From positions 136,696 to 200,695 of the forward strand of contig CAXSDH010000001.1 in assembly GCA_964235765.1 (NCBI GenBank): a DNA stretch of 64,000 bases, in the 5' to 3' direction. A program made the position numbers and the translations under genes. Origin of the DNA: JAVVHH01 sp964235765 (GTDB lineage Bacteria; Pseudomonadota; Alphaproteobacteria; Acetobacterales; Acetobacteraceae). How positions within the stretch are numbered: the stretch's first letter is position 1; each line of letters starts with the position of its first letter. Of the stretch, positions 1 to 9,413 are shown in pieces. The notes beneath the pieces were generated by a model that was not told the origin of the DNA, searched no databases, and saw only the letters and a list, made by a program, of their open reading frames with translations.

Positions 1-206
1 AAATGCGGGCTTCGTGTCGCGTAGCCCTCCAGGCTATCCAGCCCCAGCACGACGTTCGCACGGCTTCCACCGCGGTCCCGCGCCTCCAGCCTTTCGATGA
101 CGGCGCCGAACGTCAGCACCTGGACGCGGATATCATCCTCCAGCGTGACGCGGTGGACAGCCTGACCTGAGGTGGCGTGGCCATAGGGGTGGATGGAGCT
201 GGGCAT
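1..206 (-). CDS. galM: aldose 1-epimerase (mutarotase), N-terminal part only
   Basis: The first 68 residues of a protein that starts at the ATG at 206 and runs off the left edge. The visible segment has the usual N-terminal beta strands of the galactose mutarotase family: a short 'G.ATSGQAVHRVTL' strand, then 'VLTFGAVIERL' and the conserved 'ANVVLGLDSLEGY' segment. The family interconverts alpha and beta anomers of aldohexoses in the cytoplasm. The catalytic His and Glu lie further downstream and cannot be seen. The gene is divergent from the MFS transporter at 301, with about 95 bp between them. The family call is fairly safe from this N-terminal pattern; substrate preference cannot be judged. 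Confidence 0.8.
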   Translation of the reverse strand, partial: MPSSIHPYGHATSGQAVHRVTLEDDIRVQVLTFGAVIERLEARDRGGSRANVVLGLDSLEGYATRSPH

Positions 207-300
207 TGCGGGAGCATATACGCGCCGTGCGGCTATGTGAAACCGGCGGGATGCGCACGGGGCATCGCTGGCGTATCGTGGTGGCGAAGGGGAGCGACCG

Positions 301-1512
301 ATGCAGGACACGGCTGAGGCGTTGAGCGACAACGGCCGGGCCCGCCGCAACGCCCTGCGGCTGGCGGCCGCGCAGGCGCTCGCAGGCGCCAACGCCACCG
401 TGGTGTTCGCGACCGCGGCCATCATCGGCTCCACCCTGGCCCCCGACCCGGCGCTGGCGACCGCGCCCGTTTCGGTGTTCGTGGTCGGCATGGCGGCCGG
501 CACCCTGCCCACCGGCTGGATTGCGCGCACCCACGGACGAAGGGCCGCGTTCATCGCCGGCAGCGGCTGCGGCTGCCTGGCGGGCCTGGTGGCGGCGGCC
601 GCGCTGCTGATCCAATCCTTCCCGCTCTATTGCGTGGCGACCTTGCTCGCCGGGATGTACGGCGCGGTGGTGCAGAGCTTCCGCTTCGCCGCCGCCGACG
701 GCGCGACGCCCGCCTTCCGGCCGCGCGCGCTCTCCTGGGTGATGGTGGGCGGCGTGTTCTCGGGCGTGCTGGGGCCGCAGCTGGTCACCTGGACCATGGA
801 CCTGTGGCGGCCCAACCTGTTCGTCGCCAGCTATCTCGCGCAGTCCGTCGTAGCCCTGGTGGCGATGGCCGTGCTGGCGGGGGTGGACCTGCCGCGTCCC
901 GTACGGACGGAGGCGGGGCGGGGCCGGCCGCTGGGCGAGATCGTCCGGCAGCCGCGCTTCCTGATCGCGGTGGTGTGCGGCGTCGTCAGCTACTCCCTGA
1001 TGAACCTGGTCATGACTTCGGCGCCCCTGGCGATGCGCATGTGCGGCCTGCCCGTCGCCGCCTCGAACGACACCATCCAGTGGCACATCGTGGCGATGTA
1101 CGGGCCGAGCTTCTTCACCGGCGCCCTGATCGCCCGGTTCGGCGCGCAGCGCGTGGTGGCGGTCGGCCTGGTGCTGCTGGCGGGGGCGGGGGTGACCGGG
1201 CTTTCCGGCATCACCGCGGCGCATTTCACGGCGGGGCTGGTGCTGCTGGGGATCGGCTGGAATTTCGGCTTCGTCGGCGCTTCCTCGATGGTGCTGGAGA
1301 CGCACCGGCCGGAGGAGCGCACGCGGGTGCAGTCCTTCAACGACTTCCTGGTGTTCGGCACCATGGCGGTGGGCTCGTTCTGGTCCGGCCACCTGCTGGC
1401 CGCCGTGGGCTGGGGCGCGGTGAACTGGGTGGTGTTCCCGCCCGTGGTGTTCGCGCTCGGCGTGCTGGCCTTGTCCGGCCTGCTGCGCCGGCGCGCGGTT
1501 CGGGCGGCATAG
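301..1512 (+). CDS. MFS transporter (12-TM drug/metabolite exporter type)
   Basis: A 403-residue major facilitator superfamily protein with about twelve hydrophobic segments. The loop between TM2 and TM3 carries a motif-A-like sequence, 'GWIARTHGRRAAFIAGS' (about residues 73-89), which is the gating signature of the superfamily. The ATG at 301 follows a purine-rich GGGGAG at about 8 bp. There is no partner gene: the neighbours are a divergent mutarotase and a convergent lipoprotein. The substrate cannot be told from sequence alone. Small solute or drug efflux is the common role of single-gene MFS proteins of this size. Confidence 0.85.
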   Translation: MQDTAEALSDNGRARRNALRLAAAQALAGANATVVFATAAIIGSTLAPDPALATAPVSVFVVGMAAGTLPTGWIARTHGRRAAFIAGSGCGCLAGLVAAAALLIQSFPLYCVATLLAGMYGAVVQSFRFAAADGATPAFRPRALSWVMVGGVFSGVLGPQLVTWTMDLWRPNLFVASYLAQSVVALVAMAVLAGVDLPRPVRTEAGRGRPLGEIVRQPRFLIAVVCGVVSYSLMNLVMTSAPLAMRMCGLPVAASNDTIQWHIVAMYGPSFFTGALIARFGAQRVVAVGLVLLAGAGVTGLSGITAAHFTAGLVLLGIGWNFGFVGASSMVLETHRPEERTRVQSFNDFLVFGTMAVGSFWSGHLLAAVGWGAVNWVVFPPVVFALGVLALSGLLRRRAVRAA

Positions 1513-1584
1513 GGGGTGGGCGCGCTGGAGCGGTTCGCGGCGGCGCTGGCCGGCTCAGGCGGCTTCTGAGCTGGCGGCCCCGAT

Positions 1585-1818
1585 CTAGCGGCCCATAAGC
1601 ACCTTGTAGCCCTTGCCGGTCATGCAGCTCGCGACCGGGTTGCTGAGGGAGACGAACGACAGCGGCGAGGACTGCTGCTGGCACGCGGCGAGGTCTCGCT
1701 TGTAGCGGTCGTCCGCCACCCCGGTGCGGTCGATCAGCGGTTCGTTCGAGCCGGAACACGCGGCCACCCCGGTCATCAGCGCGGCGATCAATGTCAACCG
1801 CGTTAGGCTATGGACCAT
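1585..1818 (-). CDS. small lipoprotein of unknown function
   Basis: A 77-residue protein with a clear lipoprotein signal: a hydrophobic stretch followed by the lipobox 'MTGVAAC', so Cys21 would be lipidated after signal peptidase II cleavage. The mature part is about 57 residues and ends 'CMTGKGYKVLMGR', with Cys45 and Cys65 probably able to form a disulfide. The start ATG has GGAG 8 bp upstream. It is divergent from the histidine kinase at 1960, with about 140 bp shared upstream sequence. Similar one-off lipoproteins are common in Acetobacteraceae. I do not recognise a function. Confidence 0.7.
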   Translation of the reverse strand: MVHSLTRLTLIAALMTGVAACSGSNEPLIDRTGVADDRYKRDLAACQQQSSPLSFVSLSNPVASCMTGKGYKVLMGR

Positions 1819-1959
1819 GAGGCGTCTCCAGCATCCGGGGGCTGCCCAGCCAGCCTATACGGAGGATAGTGCGATCCCAAACGAAAACCTTGGGGAGCCC
1901 TGCCGCTTTATGGGGAGTCGCCCCGATGACTACGGACCGATGGCTACGGAGGTTGCCGA

Positions 1960-4900
1960 GTGAACAGCGGAGTGCACAGCGGTTTCAACGCCGGATCGGA
2001 ATGGCCCGAAGGCGGCGGCGAGACCGGAGCGCTGATCCGCAGCTTCGATTGGTCCGCCACCAGCCTGGGCCCGCTCGCAGGGTGGCCGGCGAGCCTCAGG
2101 GCCGCGACGGACATCGTGCTGCGCTCTCCGGCACCGATGGCGATCCTGTGGGGCGCCGACGGCGTGATGCTGTACAACGGCGGCTATGCGCAGATCGCCG
2201 GCCGCCGGCATCCGCAGCTCCTGGGCAGCAAGGTGCGCGAAGGGTGGCCGGAAGTCGCGGAATTCAGCGACCACGTCATGAAGGTCGTCCTGGCCGGCGA
2301 AGCTCTGTCCTACCACGATCAGCCGCTTCTGCTGCACCGCGGCGACGCCCCGGAGAAGGTCTGGCTCAACCTGCATTACTCGCCGCTGCTCGATGGCGCC
2401 CGGAGGCCTGCCGGCGTGCTGGCCGTCGTCGCGGAAACGACCGACCGGGTGCAGGCCGAACGCGCGCTGCGCGACGAGCGGGACCGCGGCCGCAACGTGC
2501 TCGACAGCATGGGCGAGGCATTCATCCTGCTGGACCACGATTTCCGCGTGGTACGCATGAACGCCGAGGCCATGCGCCTCGAGGGCAGGCCGGCCCTCGA
2601 CATCATCGGGCGCTCACACTGGGAGGTGTGGCCCGGCACCGAGACCTCCGCGATTGGCAAGCTTTACAAACGTGCCATGCGGGATCGCGGCTCCGTCGCG
2701 CTCGAGCATCGCTACACGTGGCCGGGCGGGCGCGAGGGGTGGTTCGAGGTGCGGGGCTACCCCTCGAGCGAAGGCCTCGCGCTGTTCTACCGCGAGGTGA
2801 CGCAACGCCGCCGGATCCAGGATGCGCTGCGGGAAAGCGAAGACCATTACCGGCATATCGTGGAGTTGAACCCGCAGGTGGTCTGGACGGCCCGGCCCGA
2901 CGGGCAGCTTGACCGCGTCTCGGAGCGGTGGTTCGAGTGGACGGGGACGACGGGCCTCGGATCGTCCTGGGGGGAGGCCGTGCACCCCGACGACCTCGGC
3001 CCCTCGGTAGAGGCCTGGCTCCGTGCGCTGGCGACGGGCCTGCCCTACGACATCGAGCACCGGGTCCGCCTGACCGGCGGCGAGCATCACTGGATGCACT
3101 CCCGCGCCTATCCGCGGCGCGACGACGAGGGGCAGATCGTCCGGTGGTATGGGTCGACCGCCGACATCCACGAGCAGAAAACAGCCGAGGCCGCCCTGGC
3201 CGCCAGCGAGTTGCGGCTGCGGGGCATCACCGACTCCGTCGATCAAATGATCTGGTCCACCCGGCCCGACGGCTACCACGATTACTACAATGCCCGCTGG
3301 TATGAGTACACGGGCATGCCCGAGCACTCCACGGATGGCGAGGAGTGGAACGGCATGTTCCACCCCGAAGACCAGGACCGGGCTTGGGCGCGGTGGCGGC
3401 ACAGCCTGGCGACTGGCGAGACCTACGAGATCGAGTATCGCCTGCGGCACCGGTCCGGCCGGTATCGTTGGGTGCTGGGCCGGGCGCAGCCGGTGCGGGG
3501 CGGCGATGGCCGGATCGTGCGCTGGTACGGCACCTGCACGGACGTCCATGACCAGAAGCTGGCCGAAGAGGAACTGCGCGAAAGCCGCGACCGGCTGGCC
3601 CGCGAGAGCCACGCCCTGGAGGTGCTGAACCGCACCGGCACGCAGGTCGCCGCCGAGCTTGGCCTAGAGAACCTGGTGCAGAAGGTGGTGGACGCCGGGG
3701 TCGAGCTGACCGGGGCCCGAATGGGCGCATTCTTTTACAACGTGCCCGATGCGGGCGGCGCCCGTTATATGCTGTTCGCGCTCTCCGGCGCAGAGCGCGG
3801 CGCGTTCGAGGCCCTCGGCATGCCGCGGGCGACCAAGGTGTTCGCGCCGACCTTCCGCGGCGAGGGCGTGATCCGCTCGGCCGACATCCTGGCCGACGAG
3901 CGCTATGGGCGGAACGACCCGCATGCCGGGCTGCCGGCCGGCCATGCCCCGGTGCGCAGCTACCTCGCGGCGCCCGTGATCTCCCGCTCCGGGGAGGTGA
4001 TCGGCGGGATGCTCTTCGGCCATCCGCAGCCCGGCATGTTCGCCGAACGCTCGGAACGGCTGGTGACCGGGCTGGCCGCCCAGGCCGCGATCGGCATCGA
4101 CAATGCCCGGCTGTTCGAGGCGGTGCAGGCGGCCAATGCCGGCCTCGAACAGCGGGTGGCGGAGCGCACGGCGGAGCTGGAGCACGCGCACGAGGCGCTG
4201 CGCCAGGCGCAGAAGATGGAGGCGGTCGGGCAGCTCACCGGGGGCATCGCGCACGATTTCAACAATATGCTCGCCGTGGTGATCGGCTCGCTCGACCTGC
4301 TGGGCCGCCGGCTCCGTGCCGACGACCTGCGGGCACGGCGCTATGTGGATGCGGCGGTGGACGGTGCGCGGCGCGCCGCCCTGCTGACCCAGCGCCTGCT
4401 GGCATTCTCGCGCCAGCAGCCGCTTTCCCCGGAAGCGATCGACGCCAACAAGCTGGTTTCGGGCATGTCGGACCTGCTGCGGCATTCGCTGGGCAGCGAC
4501 GTCCGGCTCGAGACGGTGCTCGCCGGCGGATTGTGGCGCACCCACGCCGACCCGAACCAGCTGGAAAGCGTCATCCTCAACCTCGCCGTGAACGCGCGTG
4601 ACGCCATGCCGGGTGGCGGGCGCCTGACGATCGAGACGCAGAACGCCCACCTCGACGACCGGTATGCGGCGGGGCATCCTGGCGTGGCCGCCGGGCAGTA
4701 CGTGTTGTTGGCTATCGCCGATACCGGCACCGGCATGACGCCGGAGGTGATCGCCAGGGCCTTCGACCCGTTCTACACCACCAAGGAGGTCGGCCGGGGA
4801 ACCGGGCTCGGGCTCAGCCAGGTTTACGGCTTCGTCAAGCAGTCGGGCGGGCACGTGAAGATCGACTCCGAGCCCGGGCAAGGGACGACGCTTAAGGTGT

Positions 4901-5361
4901 ACTTGCCCCGCCTAGCCGCGCCGGACGTGGCCGAGGCGAAGCTCGAGCCGGCGGTCGCCACGCCCCTGGGCGAGCGGCATGAATGCGTGCTCGTCGTCGA
5001 GGACGAGGGTACGGTGCGCCAATTCAGCGTCGATGCGTTGTCCGAGCTGGGGTATCGCGTGCTGGAAGCCGACGGCGCGGCGGCGGCGCTGCGGCTGTTG
5101 GCGGCCCACCCCGAAATCGCGCTGCTGTTCACCGACGTCGTCATGCCCGACGTCAATGGGCGCAAGCTGGCCGACGAAGCGCGCCGCCAGCGCCCGGAGC
5201 TGCGCGTGCTGTTCACGACCGGGTATTCGCGCAACACGGTGATGCATGACGGGGTGCTGGACGCCGGCGTGCATCTGCTCGGCAAGCCGTTCACGCTCGA
5301 CGAACTGGCCGCCAAGGTGCGCGAGGTACTGGATGCGCCGCGGCCGGGCGGGGACGGCTAG
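1960..5361 (+). CDS. hybrid sensor histidine kinase with multiple PAS domains, GAF and receiver
   Basis: An 1133-residue signalling protein. In order it has a PAS-like N-terminal region (about 20-165), a second PAS (about 170-285), two PAS/PAC units with the typical 'HPDD' and 'HPEDQ' turns and 'WYGSTADIHEQK'/'WYGTCTDVHDQK' ends (about 290-535), a GAF domain (about 565-715), a coiled linker, HisKA with phosphoacceptor His765 in 'GGIAHDFNN', HATPase_c with 'NLAVNARDAMP' and 'GRGTGLGLS', and a C-terminal receiver with Asp1059 in 'FTDVVMPD'. No membrane segment is seen, so it is probably cytosolic. The GTG start is supported by GGAGG 7 bp upstream. The signal and any downstream regulator are unknown; no response regulator gene lies nearby. 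Confidence 0.9.
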   Translation: MNSGVHSGFNAGSEWPEGGGETGALIRSFDWSATSLGPLAGWPASLRAATDIVLRSPAPMAILWGADGVMLYNGGYAQIAGRRHPQLLGSKVREGWPEVAEFSDHVMKVVLAGEALSYHDQPLLLHRGDAPEKVWLNLHYSPLLDGARRPAGVLAVVAETTDRVQAERALRDERDRGRNVLDSMGEAFILLDHDFRVVRMNAEAMRLEGRPALDIIGRSHWEVWPGTETSAIGKLYKRAMRDRGSVALEHRYTWPGGREGWFEVRGYPSSEGLALFYREVTQRRRIQDALRESEDHYRHIVELNPQVVWTARPDGQLDRVSERWFEWTGTTGLGSSWGEAVHPDDLGPSVEAWLRALATGLPYDIEHRVRLTGGEHHWMHSRAYPRRDDEGQIVRWYGSTADIHEQKTAEAALAASELRLRGITDSVDQMIWSTRPDGYHDYYNARWYEYTGMPEHSTDGEEWNGMFHPEDQDRAWARWRHSLATGETYEIEYRLRHRSGRYRWVLGRAQPVRGGDGRIVRWYGTCTDVHDQKLAEEELRESRDRLARESHALEVLNRTGTQVAAELGLENLVQKVVDAGVELTGARMGAFFYNVPDAGGARYMLFALSGAERGAFEALGMPRATKVFAPTFRGEGVIRSADILADERYGRNDPHAGLPAGHAPVRSYLAAPVISRSGEVIGGMLFGHPQPGMFAERSERLVTGLAAQAAIGIDNARLFEAVQAANAGLEQRVAERTAELEHAHEALRQAQKMEAVGQLTGGIAHDFNNMLAVVIGSLDLLGRRLRADDLRARRYVDAAVDGARRAALLTQRLLAFSRQQPLSPEAIDANKLVSGMSDLLRHSLGSDVRLETVLAGGLWRTHADPNQLESVILNLAVNARDAMPGGGRLTIETQNAHLDDRYAAGHPGVAAGQYVLLAIADTGTGMTPEVIARAFDPFYTTKEVGRGTGLGLSQVYGFVKQSGGHVKIDSEPGQGTTLKVYLPRLAAPDVAEAKLEPAVATPLGERHECVLVVEDEGTVRQFSVDALSELGYRVLEADGAAAALRLLAAHPEIALLFTDVVMPDVNGRKLADEARRQRPELRVLFTTGYSRNTVMHDGVLDAGVHLLGKPFTLDELAAKVREVLDAPRPGGDG

Positions 5362-5379
5362 ACCGCCATCGCCCTGACT

Positions 5380-5612
5380 GTTGGGGTGGACGGCCCCACG
5401 GCACCGAGTGCCAAGATCGGAGCTGTTGAACCGCCGACAAGGAGCCGCCCGCCATGGAGTGTAAGCGCATTGCCGTAGATACGTCGAAATCTGTGTTCAC
5501 CGTGCATGGGATCGATGGACAAGATCGTCCGGTCCTGCGTCGCAACTTGAAGCGGGTTGAGTTCGAAGCGCTGTTTGCCAAGCTCGCACCGACGGAGGTG
5601 GCTCTAGAACCC
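5380..5612 (+). mobile_element. remnant of an IS110-family insertion sequence (left end plus truncated transposase)
   Basis: About 230 bp between the kinase stop and the hyu gene. It contains a leader, then an ATG at 5454 that opens the first ~50 codons of an IS110-type DEDD transposase. After 'TEVALEP' the similarity stops abruptly and the sequence becomes the 3' end of the oppositely oriented hyu gene. No right end is visible and the element cannot be mobile. IS110 elements usually lack long terminal inverted repeats, so the exact left boundary is a guess. Confidence 0.6.
5454..5612 (+). pseudogene. truncated IS110-family transposase (N-terminus only)
   Basis: The N-terminal residues include 'RIAVDTSKSVFTVHGID' followed by 'LRRNLKRVEFEALFAKL' and 'TEVALEP'. 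This is the start of the DEDD (RuvC-like) catalytic domain of IS110 transposases, where the Asp in 'VDTSK' is the first catalytic acid. Full-length family members have about 300-400 residues; only about 50 are present. The reading frame continues open into unrelated DNA to 5732, but that part is antisense to hyu. A ribosome site (AAGGAG) lies upstream. Confidence 0.7.
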
Positions 5613-8600
5613 CTACGCCACCGAGGACTGGCCGCCGTACTCGCTGGCCGCGGCGTCCGCGGACACGTAGCCGTCCGCCACGTCGCGGTCGAGGTCGCGG
5701 CGCGCGCGCTGGTGCGGGTCGCCGTAGCCTGAGCCGCCGGCGAGCTGGACTTCCACGACCCGGTCCACGCCAGTGAGCGTGACCAGCTCGCCTGTCCCGC
5801 AATCCTGCACGACCGCGCCTTGGCGGTCGCGGACGAGGCCGCGGACGGCACCGCCGGGCCGGCCGCCGAACAGGCCCTCGGTGCGCAGGCCGACGCCCTC
5901 CGGATACACCGAGAACAGCGTCGGCAGGCCGTCATCGTGCAGCTTGCGGATCCGGGTGCGGACGCCCAGGCCGCCGCGATACCGGCCGGAACCGCCGGAA
6001 TCCGCCACGAGCGACTTCTCGAGCACGAGCACGGGGGCGCGGGTCTCCATCAGTTCGATCGAGGTGTTCGAGGCGGAGGTGGGGTAGAGCAGGGCCGACT
6101 TGCCGTCGGCGCGCGAACAGGCGCCCTGGCCGCCGCCCATGAAGAAGTGGTCGGCGTAAAGGCCGTCGCCGTCGCGGCCGTAGATGTTGACGGCGTGCGG
6201 CAGGCCCGTGGCGGCCTGCACCTGGTCGGGCGCTGCGGCGGCGAGCGCGCGGAAGATGTTGGGCGCGATATACCAGCCGGTGCGCGTGCGCAGGTTGACG
6301 CTGGCGGGCTTATCGCAGTTCAGGATGGAGCCCGCCGGCAGCTTGACCGTGAACGGGCGGTAGCAGCCGGCGTTGCTGCGAACCCCGGGGCTGAGGATGC
6401 ACTTCAGCGGATAGGTCGCGTGTGCCGCGGCGTAGGAATAGGTGCAGTTGAGCCCGCCTTGCGCCTGCTGGGGCGGGGCGCCGGCGAAATCCAGCTCGAT
6501 CGTGTCGGCCGCCACAGTTACCTTCAAGGGATAACGCAGCTTCGTGCCGAGCGGGTTGTTCCAGATCTCGGACTGGTACACGCCGTCCGGCAACTTGCGG
6601 ATGGCATCGCGGATCGCGCTCTCCGAGCGGTTCTGCACCACGGCGGCGAGCGCCCGCAGGTCGTGCATGCCGTAATCGGCCATGAAGCCGAGCAGGCGTT
6701 CCGCGCCGAGCTGGTTGGCGGCGACGAAGGAATGGACGTCGCCCAGCACCTCTGCGGGCTTGCGCACGTTCTCGCCCAGCAGGGTGAACAGGTCCTCGTT
6801 GGGCACGCCGGAGCGGTACAGGAACATGGGCGGGATCTGGAAGCCCTCGTCGTAGATCTCGCGGGCGCGTAGGCTGTCCTTGGTGCCGCCGATGTCGCCG
6901 ACATGGCCCACGGTGGCGGTGAGCGCGACCAGCACGCCGGCGCGGAACACCGGCGTGACCACGGCGATGTCGAACAGGTGCCCGGCGCAAAGCCAAGGGT
7001 CGTTGGTGATCAGCACGTCGCCGGGCCGCAAGGTGCGAGGCGGGTATTTCTTGAGCAGCGCCTTCACCGCGATCGGCACCGTCAGGTTGAACACCGGCAT
7101 GGCGCGCGGCGAATGGGCGAGGCTCTCGCCGTCCGGGTCGAGCAGGTCGGTCGCGAAATCCTGCGCCTCGGACACGATGAGCGAGAACGCCGTGCGGACG
7201 ATGGTGTGCCACATCTCCTCCACCACGGTGACCAGGCGCGCCCACATGATCTCGAGCGAGACCGGGTCGGCCTCGATCAGCGCCACGGCTTCGGCGAGCG
7301 GCGTTTCCGGGGTGATGCGGGCCGCGGCCGGGGCGGCGACGGCGATGGCGATGCGCATCGTCCCCGTGGCGTCGACGGCGAGGCGGTCCCCGGGGGCGAG
7401 GATGGTGGTGGCCTCGCGCTCCTCGATGATGGCCGGGCCGTCGATCTCGGCGCCGGCGGCGAGCGAATAGCGGTCATACACCGGGGTTTCCACGAAGCCC
7501 TCACCGAACCAGGCGGGCCGGGCGCCTTTCAGCGCGGCGCGGGACGGCGCGGCTTCGGCCGGCGCCAGGGTGAGCGCCGGAATGGGGCCGCGGCAGGCGA
7601 CGCGCAGCGAGACGAGCTGGATGCCCACGCCCTCGTAGACCGAGGTGTAGCGGGCAGCGTAGGCGGCGGCGAAGGCGGCGCGGATGGCCGGAACGGCGGC
7701 GTCGGTGATGGCGTCCGCGGGCAGGGCCACCTTGATCTCGTGCAGTTGCCCGAACAGCCGCATGTCGGCGGAGCGCTCGGTGACGATATCGGCGTCCGTG
7801 ACCCCGGCGGCCAGCAGGCGGGCACGGGTTTCGGCCTGCAGGTCCTGCAACACCGCCTCGATGGCGGCGGCGGCGCCGGGCTGCTCGAGGCGGACGGGGT
7901 GGCTGCGCGCCTGCTCGAACGAGAGCGGGGCGGCGAGGAACCCGAGCGCCGAGGCGGCGCCCGAGGCGGGCGGGATCAGCAACTCCTGCACGCCCAGGAT
8001 GCGGGCGACCCCGGCGGCATGCGCGGGCCCCGCGCCGCCGAAGCCGACCATGGCGTAGCGGCGGGGATCGCGGCCTTTCTCGACGATGTGGATGCGGGCC
8101 GCGGCTGCCATGCTCTCGGTCACCACGCGGTGGATGCCCCAGGCGGCCTCGACCGCGGAGAGGCCGAGCGGGCGGCCGACGGTTTCCAGCGCGCGGGCGG
8201 CGGCGTCGCGGTCGAGCGTCATGCGGCCGCCGAGGAAGAAGCCGGGGTCGTAGTAGCCGAGCAGCAGGTTGGCGTCGGTGACGGTGGGCTGGGCGCCGCC
8301 GCGGCCGTAGCAGGCGGGGCCGGGGTCGGCGCCGGCGGAATGGGGGCCGACGCGCAGCAGGCCGACCTCGTCGATGCCGGCGATTGAGCCGCCGCCGGCG
8401 CCGATCTCGATCATGTCGATCACCGGCGCCTTGATCGGCAGGCCCGAGCCCTTCTTGAAGCGGTGCACGCGGGCGGCCTCCATCTCGGCGGCGGTGGCCG
8501 CCCGCCCGCCCTCGATCAGGCAGGCCTTGGCGGTGGTGCCGCCCATGTCGAAGCTGATGACGTCCGGCTTGCCGGCGGCCTGGCCGAAGAAGGCGGTGGC

Positions 8601-9413
8601 GAGGCCGCCGCCGGCTGGGCCGGATTCCAGCAGGCGGATCGGCAAGGCGCGGGCCGTCTCCGGCGAGACCAGGCCGCCGGCGGAGTGCATGAGGTGCAGC
8701 GCGCCGCGGAAGCCGCGCTGCCACAGCTCGCGCTCGAGACGGCGCATGTAGCGGTCCATGAGCGGCTGGACGAAGGCGTTGGCGCAGGTGGTGACGAGCC
8801 GCTGGTATTCCCACAATTCGGAAACGACATCCGACGAGAGCGAGACGGCGATGTCCGGCAGCATGGCCCGGATGGCGGCGCCGGCCGCGCGTTCATGCGC
8901 CGGGTTGCGGTAGGCGTGCAGGAAGCAGACGGCGATGGCCTCGACGCCGTCTGCAGCCAGGGTGGCGGCGGCGGCGCGGACCGCATCGAGGTCGAGCGGG
9001 GTGACGGTGTTGCCGTCCCTGTCCATCCGCTCCGGCACTTCGAGGCGGCGGCGGCGCGGCGCCAGCGGCTCCGGATACTGCAGGAACAGGTCGTAGATGT
9101 CGTAGCGCTGTTCGGTGCCCATCTCGAGGATGTCGCGGAAGCCCTCGGTGGTGATCAGGCCGAGCTTGGCGCCCCGCCGCTCGATGAGGGCGTTGGTGAC
9201 GAGGGTGGTGCCGTGCACGATCTCGCCGATGTCCGCCAGTTGCAGCCCGGCGTCCCCGACGATCTGCTGCAGGCCTTCCAGGGCGCCGACCGAGGGGTCC
9301 TCGGGGGTGGTCAGGCATTTGTGCAGGCGGATGTCGTGGCGCTTGCCGTCGAGCAGGATGAAGTCGGTGAAGGTGCCGCCGATGTCGAAGCCGATGCGGA
9401 AGCGCGGGGTCAT
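5613..9413 (-). CDS. fused hydantoinase/5-oxoprolinase (HyuA-HyuB in one chain)
   Basis: A 1266-residue ATP-dependent amidohydrolase of the hydantoinase/oxoprolinase family. Residues 1 to about 690 form the HyuA half, beginning with the nucleotide-binding 'GFDIGGTFTDF' (8-18) and containing a second phosphate-binding 'SFDMGGTTAKA'. Residues about 712-1245 form the HyuB half ('DPVSLEIMWARLVTVVEEM', later 'GGSGRYRGGLG'). Bacteria often encode the halves separately; the fused arrangement resembles eukaryotic 5-oxoprolinase. Family members open lactam or hydantoin rings (5-oxoproline, N-methylhydantoin, caprolactam) at the cost of ATP. Its ATG overlaps the stop of the upstream ABC ATPase (ATGA), so it is the last cistron of the transport operon. 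The exact substrate is unknown. Confidence 0.85.
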   Translation of the reverse strand: MTPRFRIGFDIGGTFTDFILLDGKRHDIRLHKCLTTPEDPSVGALEGLQQIVGDAGLQLADIGEIVHGTTLVTNALIERRGAKLGLITTEGFRDILEMGTEQRYDIYDLFLQYPEPLAPRRRRLEVPERMDRDGNTVTPLDLDAVRAAAATLAADGVEAIAVCFLHAYRNPAHERAAGAAIRAMLPDIAVSLSSDVVSELWEYQRLVTTCANAFVQPLMDRYMRRLERELWQRGFRGALHLMHSAGGLVSPETARALPIRLLESGPAGGGLATAFFGQAAGKPDVISFDMGGTTAKACLIEGGRAATAAEMEAARVHRFKKGSGLPIKAPVIDMIEIGAGGGSIAGIDEVGLLRVGPHSAGADPGPACYGRGGAQPTVTDANLLLGYYDPGFFLGGRMTLDRDAAARALETVGRPLGLSAVEAAWGIHRVVTESMAAAARIHIVEKGRDPRRYAMVGFGGAGPAHAAGVARILGVQELLIPPASGAASALGFLAAPLSFEQARSHPVRLEQPGAAAAIEAVLQDLQAETRARLLAAGVTDADIVTERSADMRLFGQLHEIKVALPADAITDAAVPAIRAAFAAAYAARYTSVYEGVGIQLVSLRVACRGPIPALTLAPAEAAPSRAALKGARPAWFGEGFVETPVYDRYSLAAGAEIDGPAIIEEREATTILAPGDRLAVDATGTMRIAIAVAAPAAARITPETPLAEAVALIEADPVSLEIMWARLVTVVEEMWHTIVRTAFSLIVSEAQDFATDLLDPDGESLAHSPRAMPVFNLTVPIAVKALLKKYPPRTLRPGDVLITNDPWLCAGHLFDIAVVTPVFRAGVLVALTATVGHVGDIGGTKDSLRAREIYDEGFQIPPMFLYRSGVPNEDLFTLLGENVRKPAEVLGDVHSFVAANQLGAERLLGFMADYGMHDLRALAAVVQNRSESAIRDAIRKLPDGVYQSEIWNNPLGTKLRYPLKVTVAADTIELDFAGAPPQQAQGGLNCTYSYAAAHATYPLKCILSPGVRSNAGCYRPFTVKLPAGSILNCDKPASVNLRTRTGWYIAPNIFRALAAAAPDQVQAATGLPHAVNIYGRDGDGLYADHFFMGGGQGACSRADGKSALLYPTSASNTSIELMETRAPVLVLEKSLVADSGGSGRYRGGLGVRTRIRKLHDDGLPTLFSVYPEGVGLRTEGLFGGRPGGAVRGLVRDRQGAVVQDCGTGELVTLTGVDRVVEVQLAGGSGYGDPHQRARRDLDRDVADGYVSADAAASEYGGQSSVA

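Noticed and set aside
5382..5402. Terminator after the histidine kinase (GGGG...CCCC)
   Set aside because: There is no T-run, and the sequence probably belongs to the IS110 left end.
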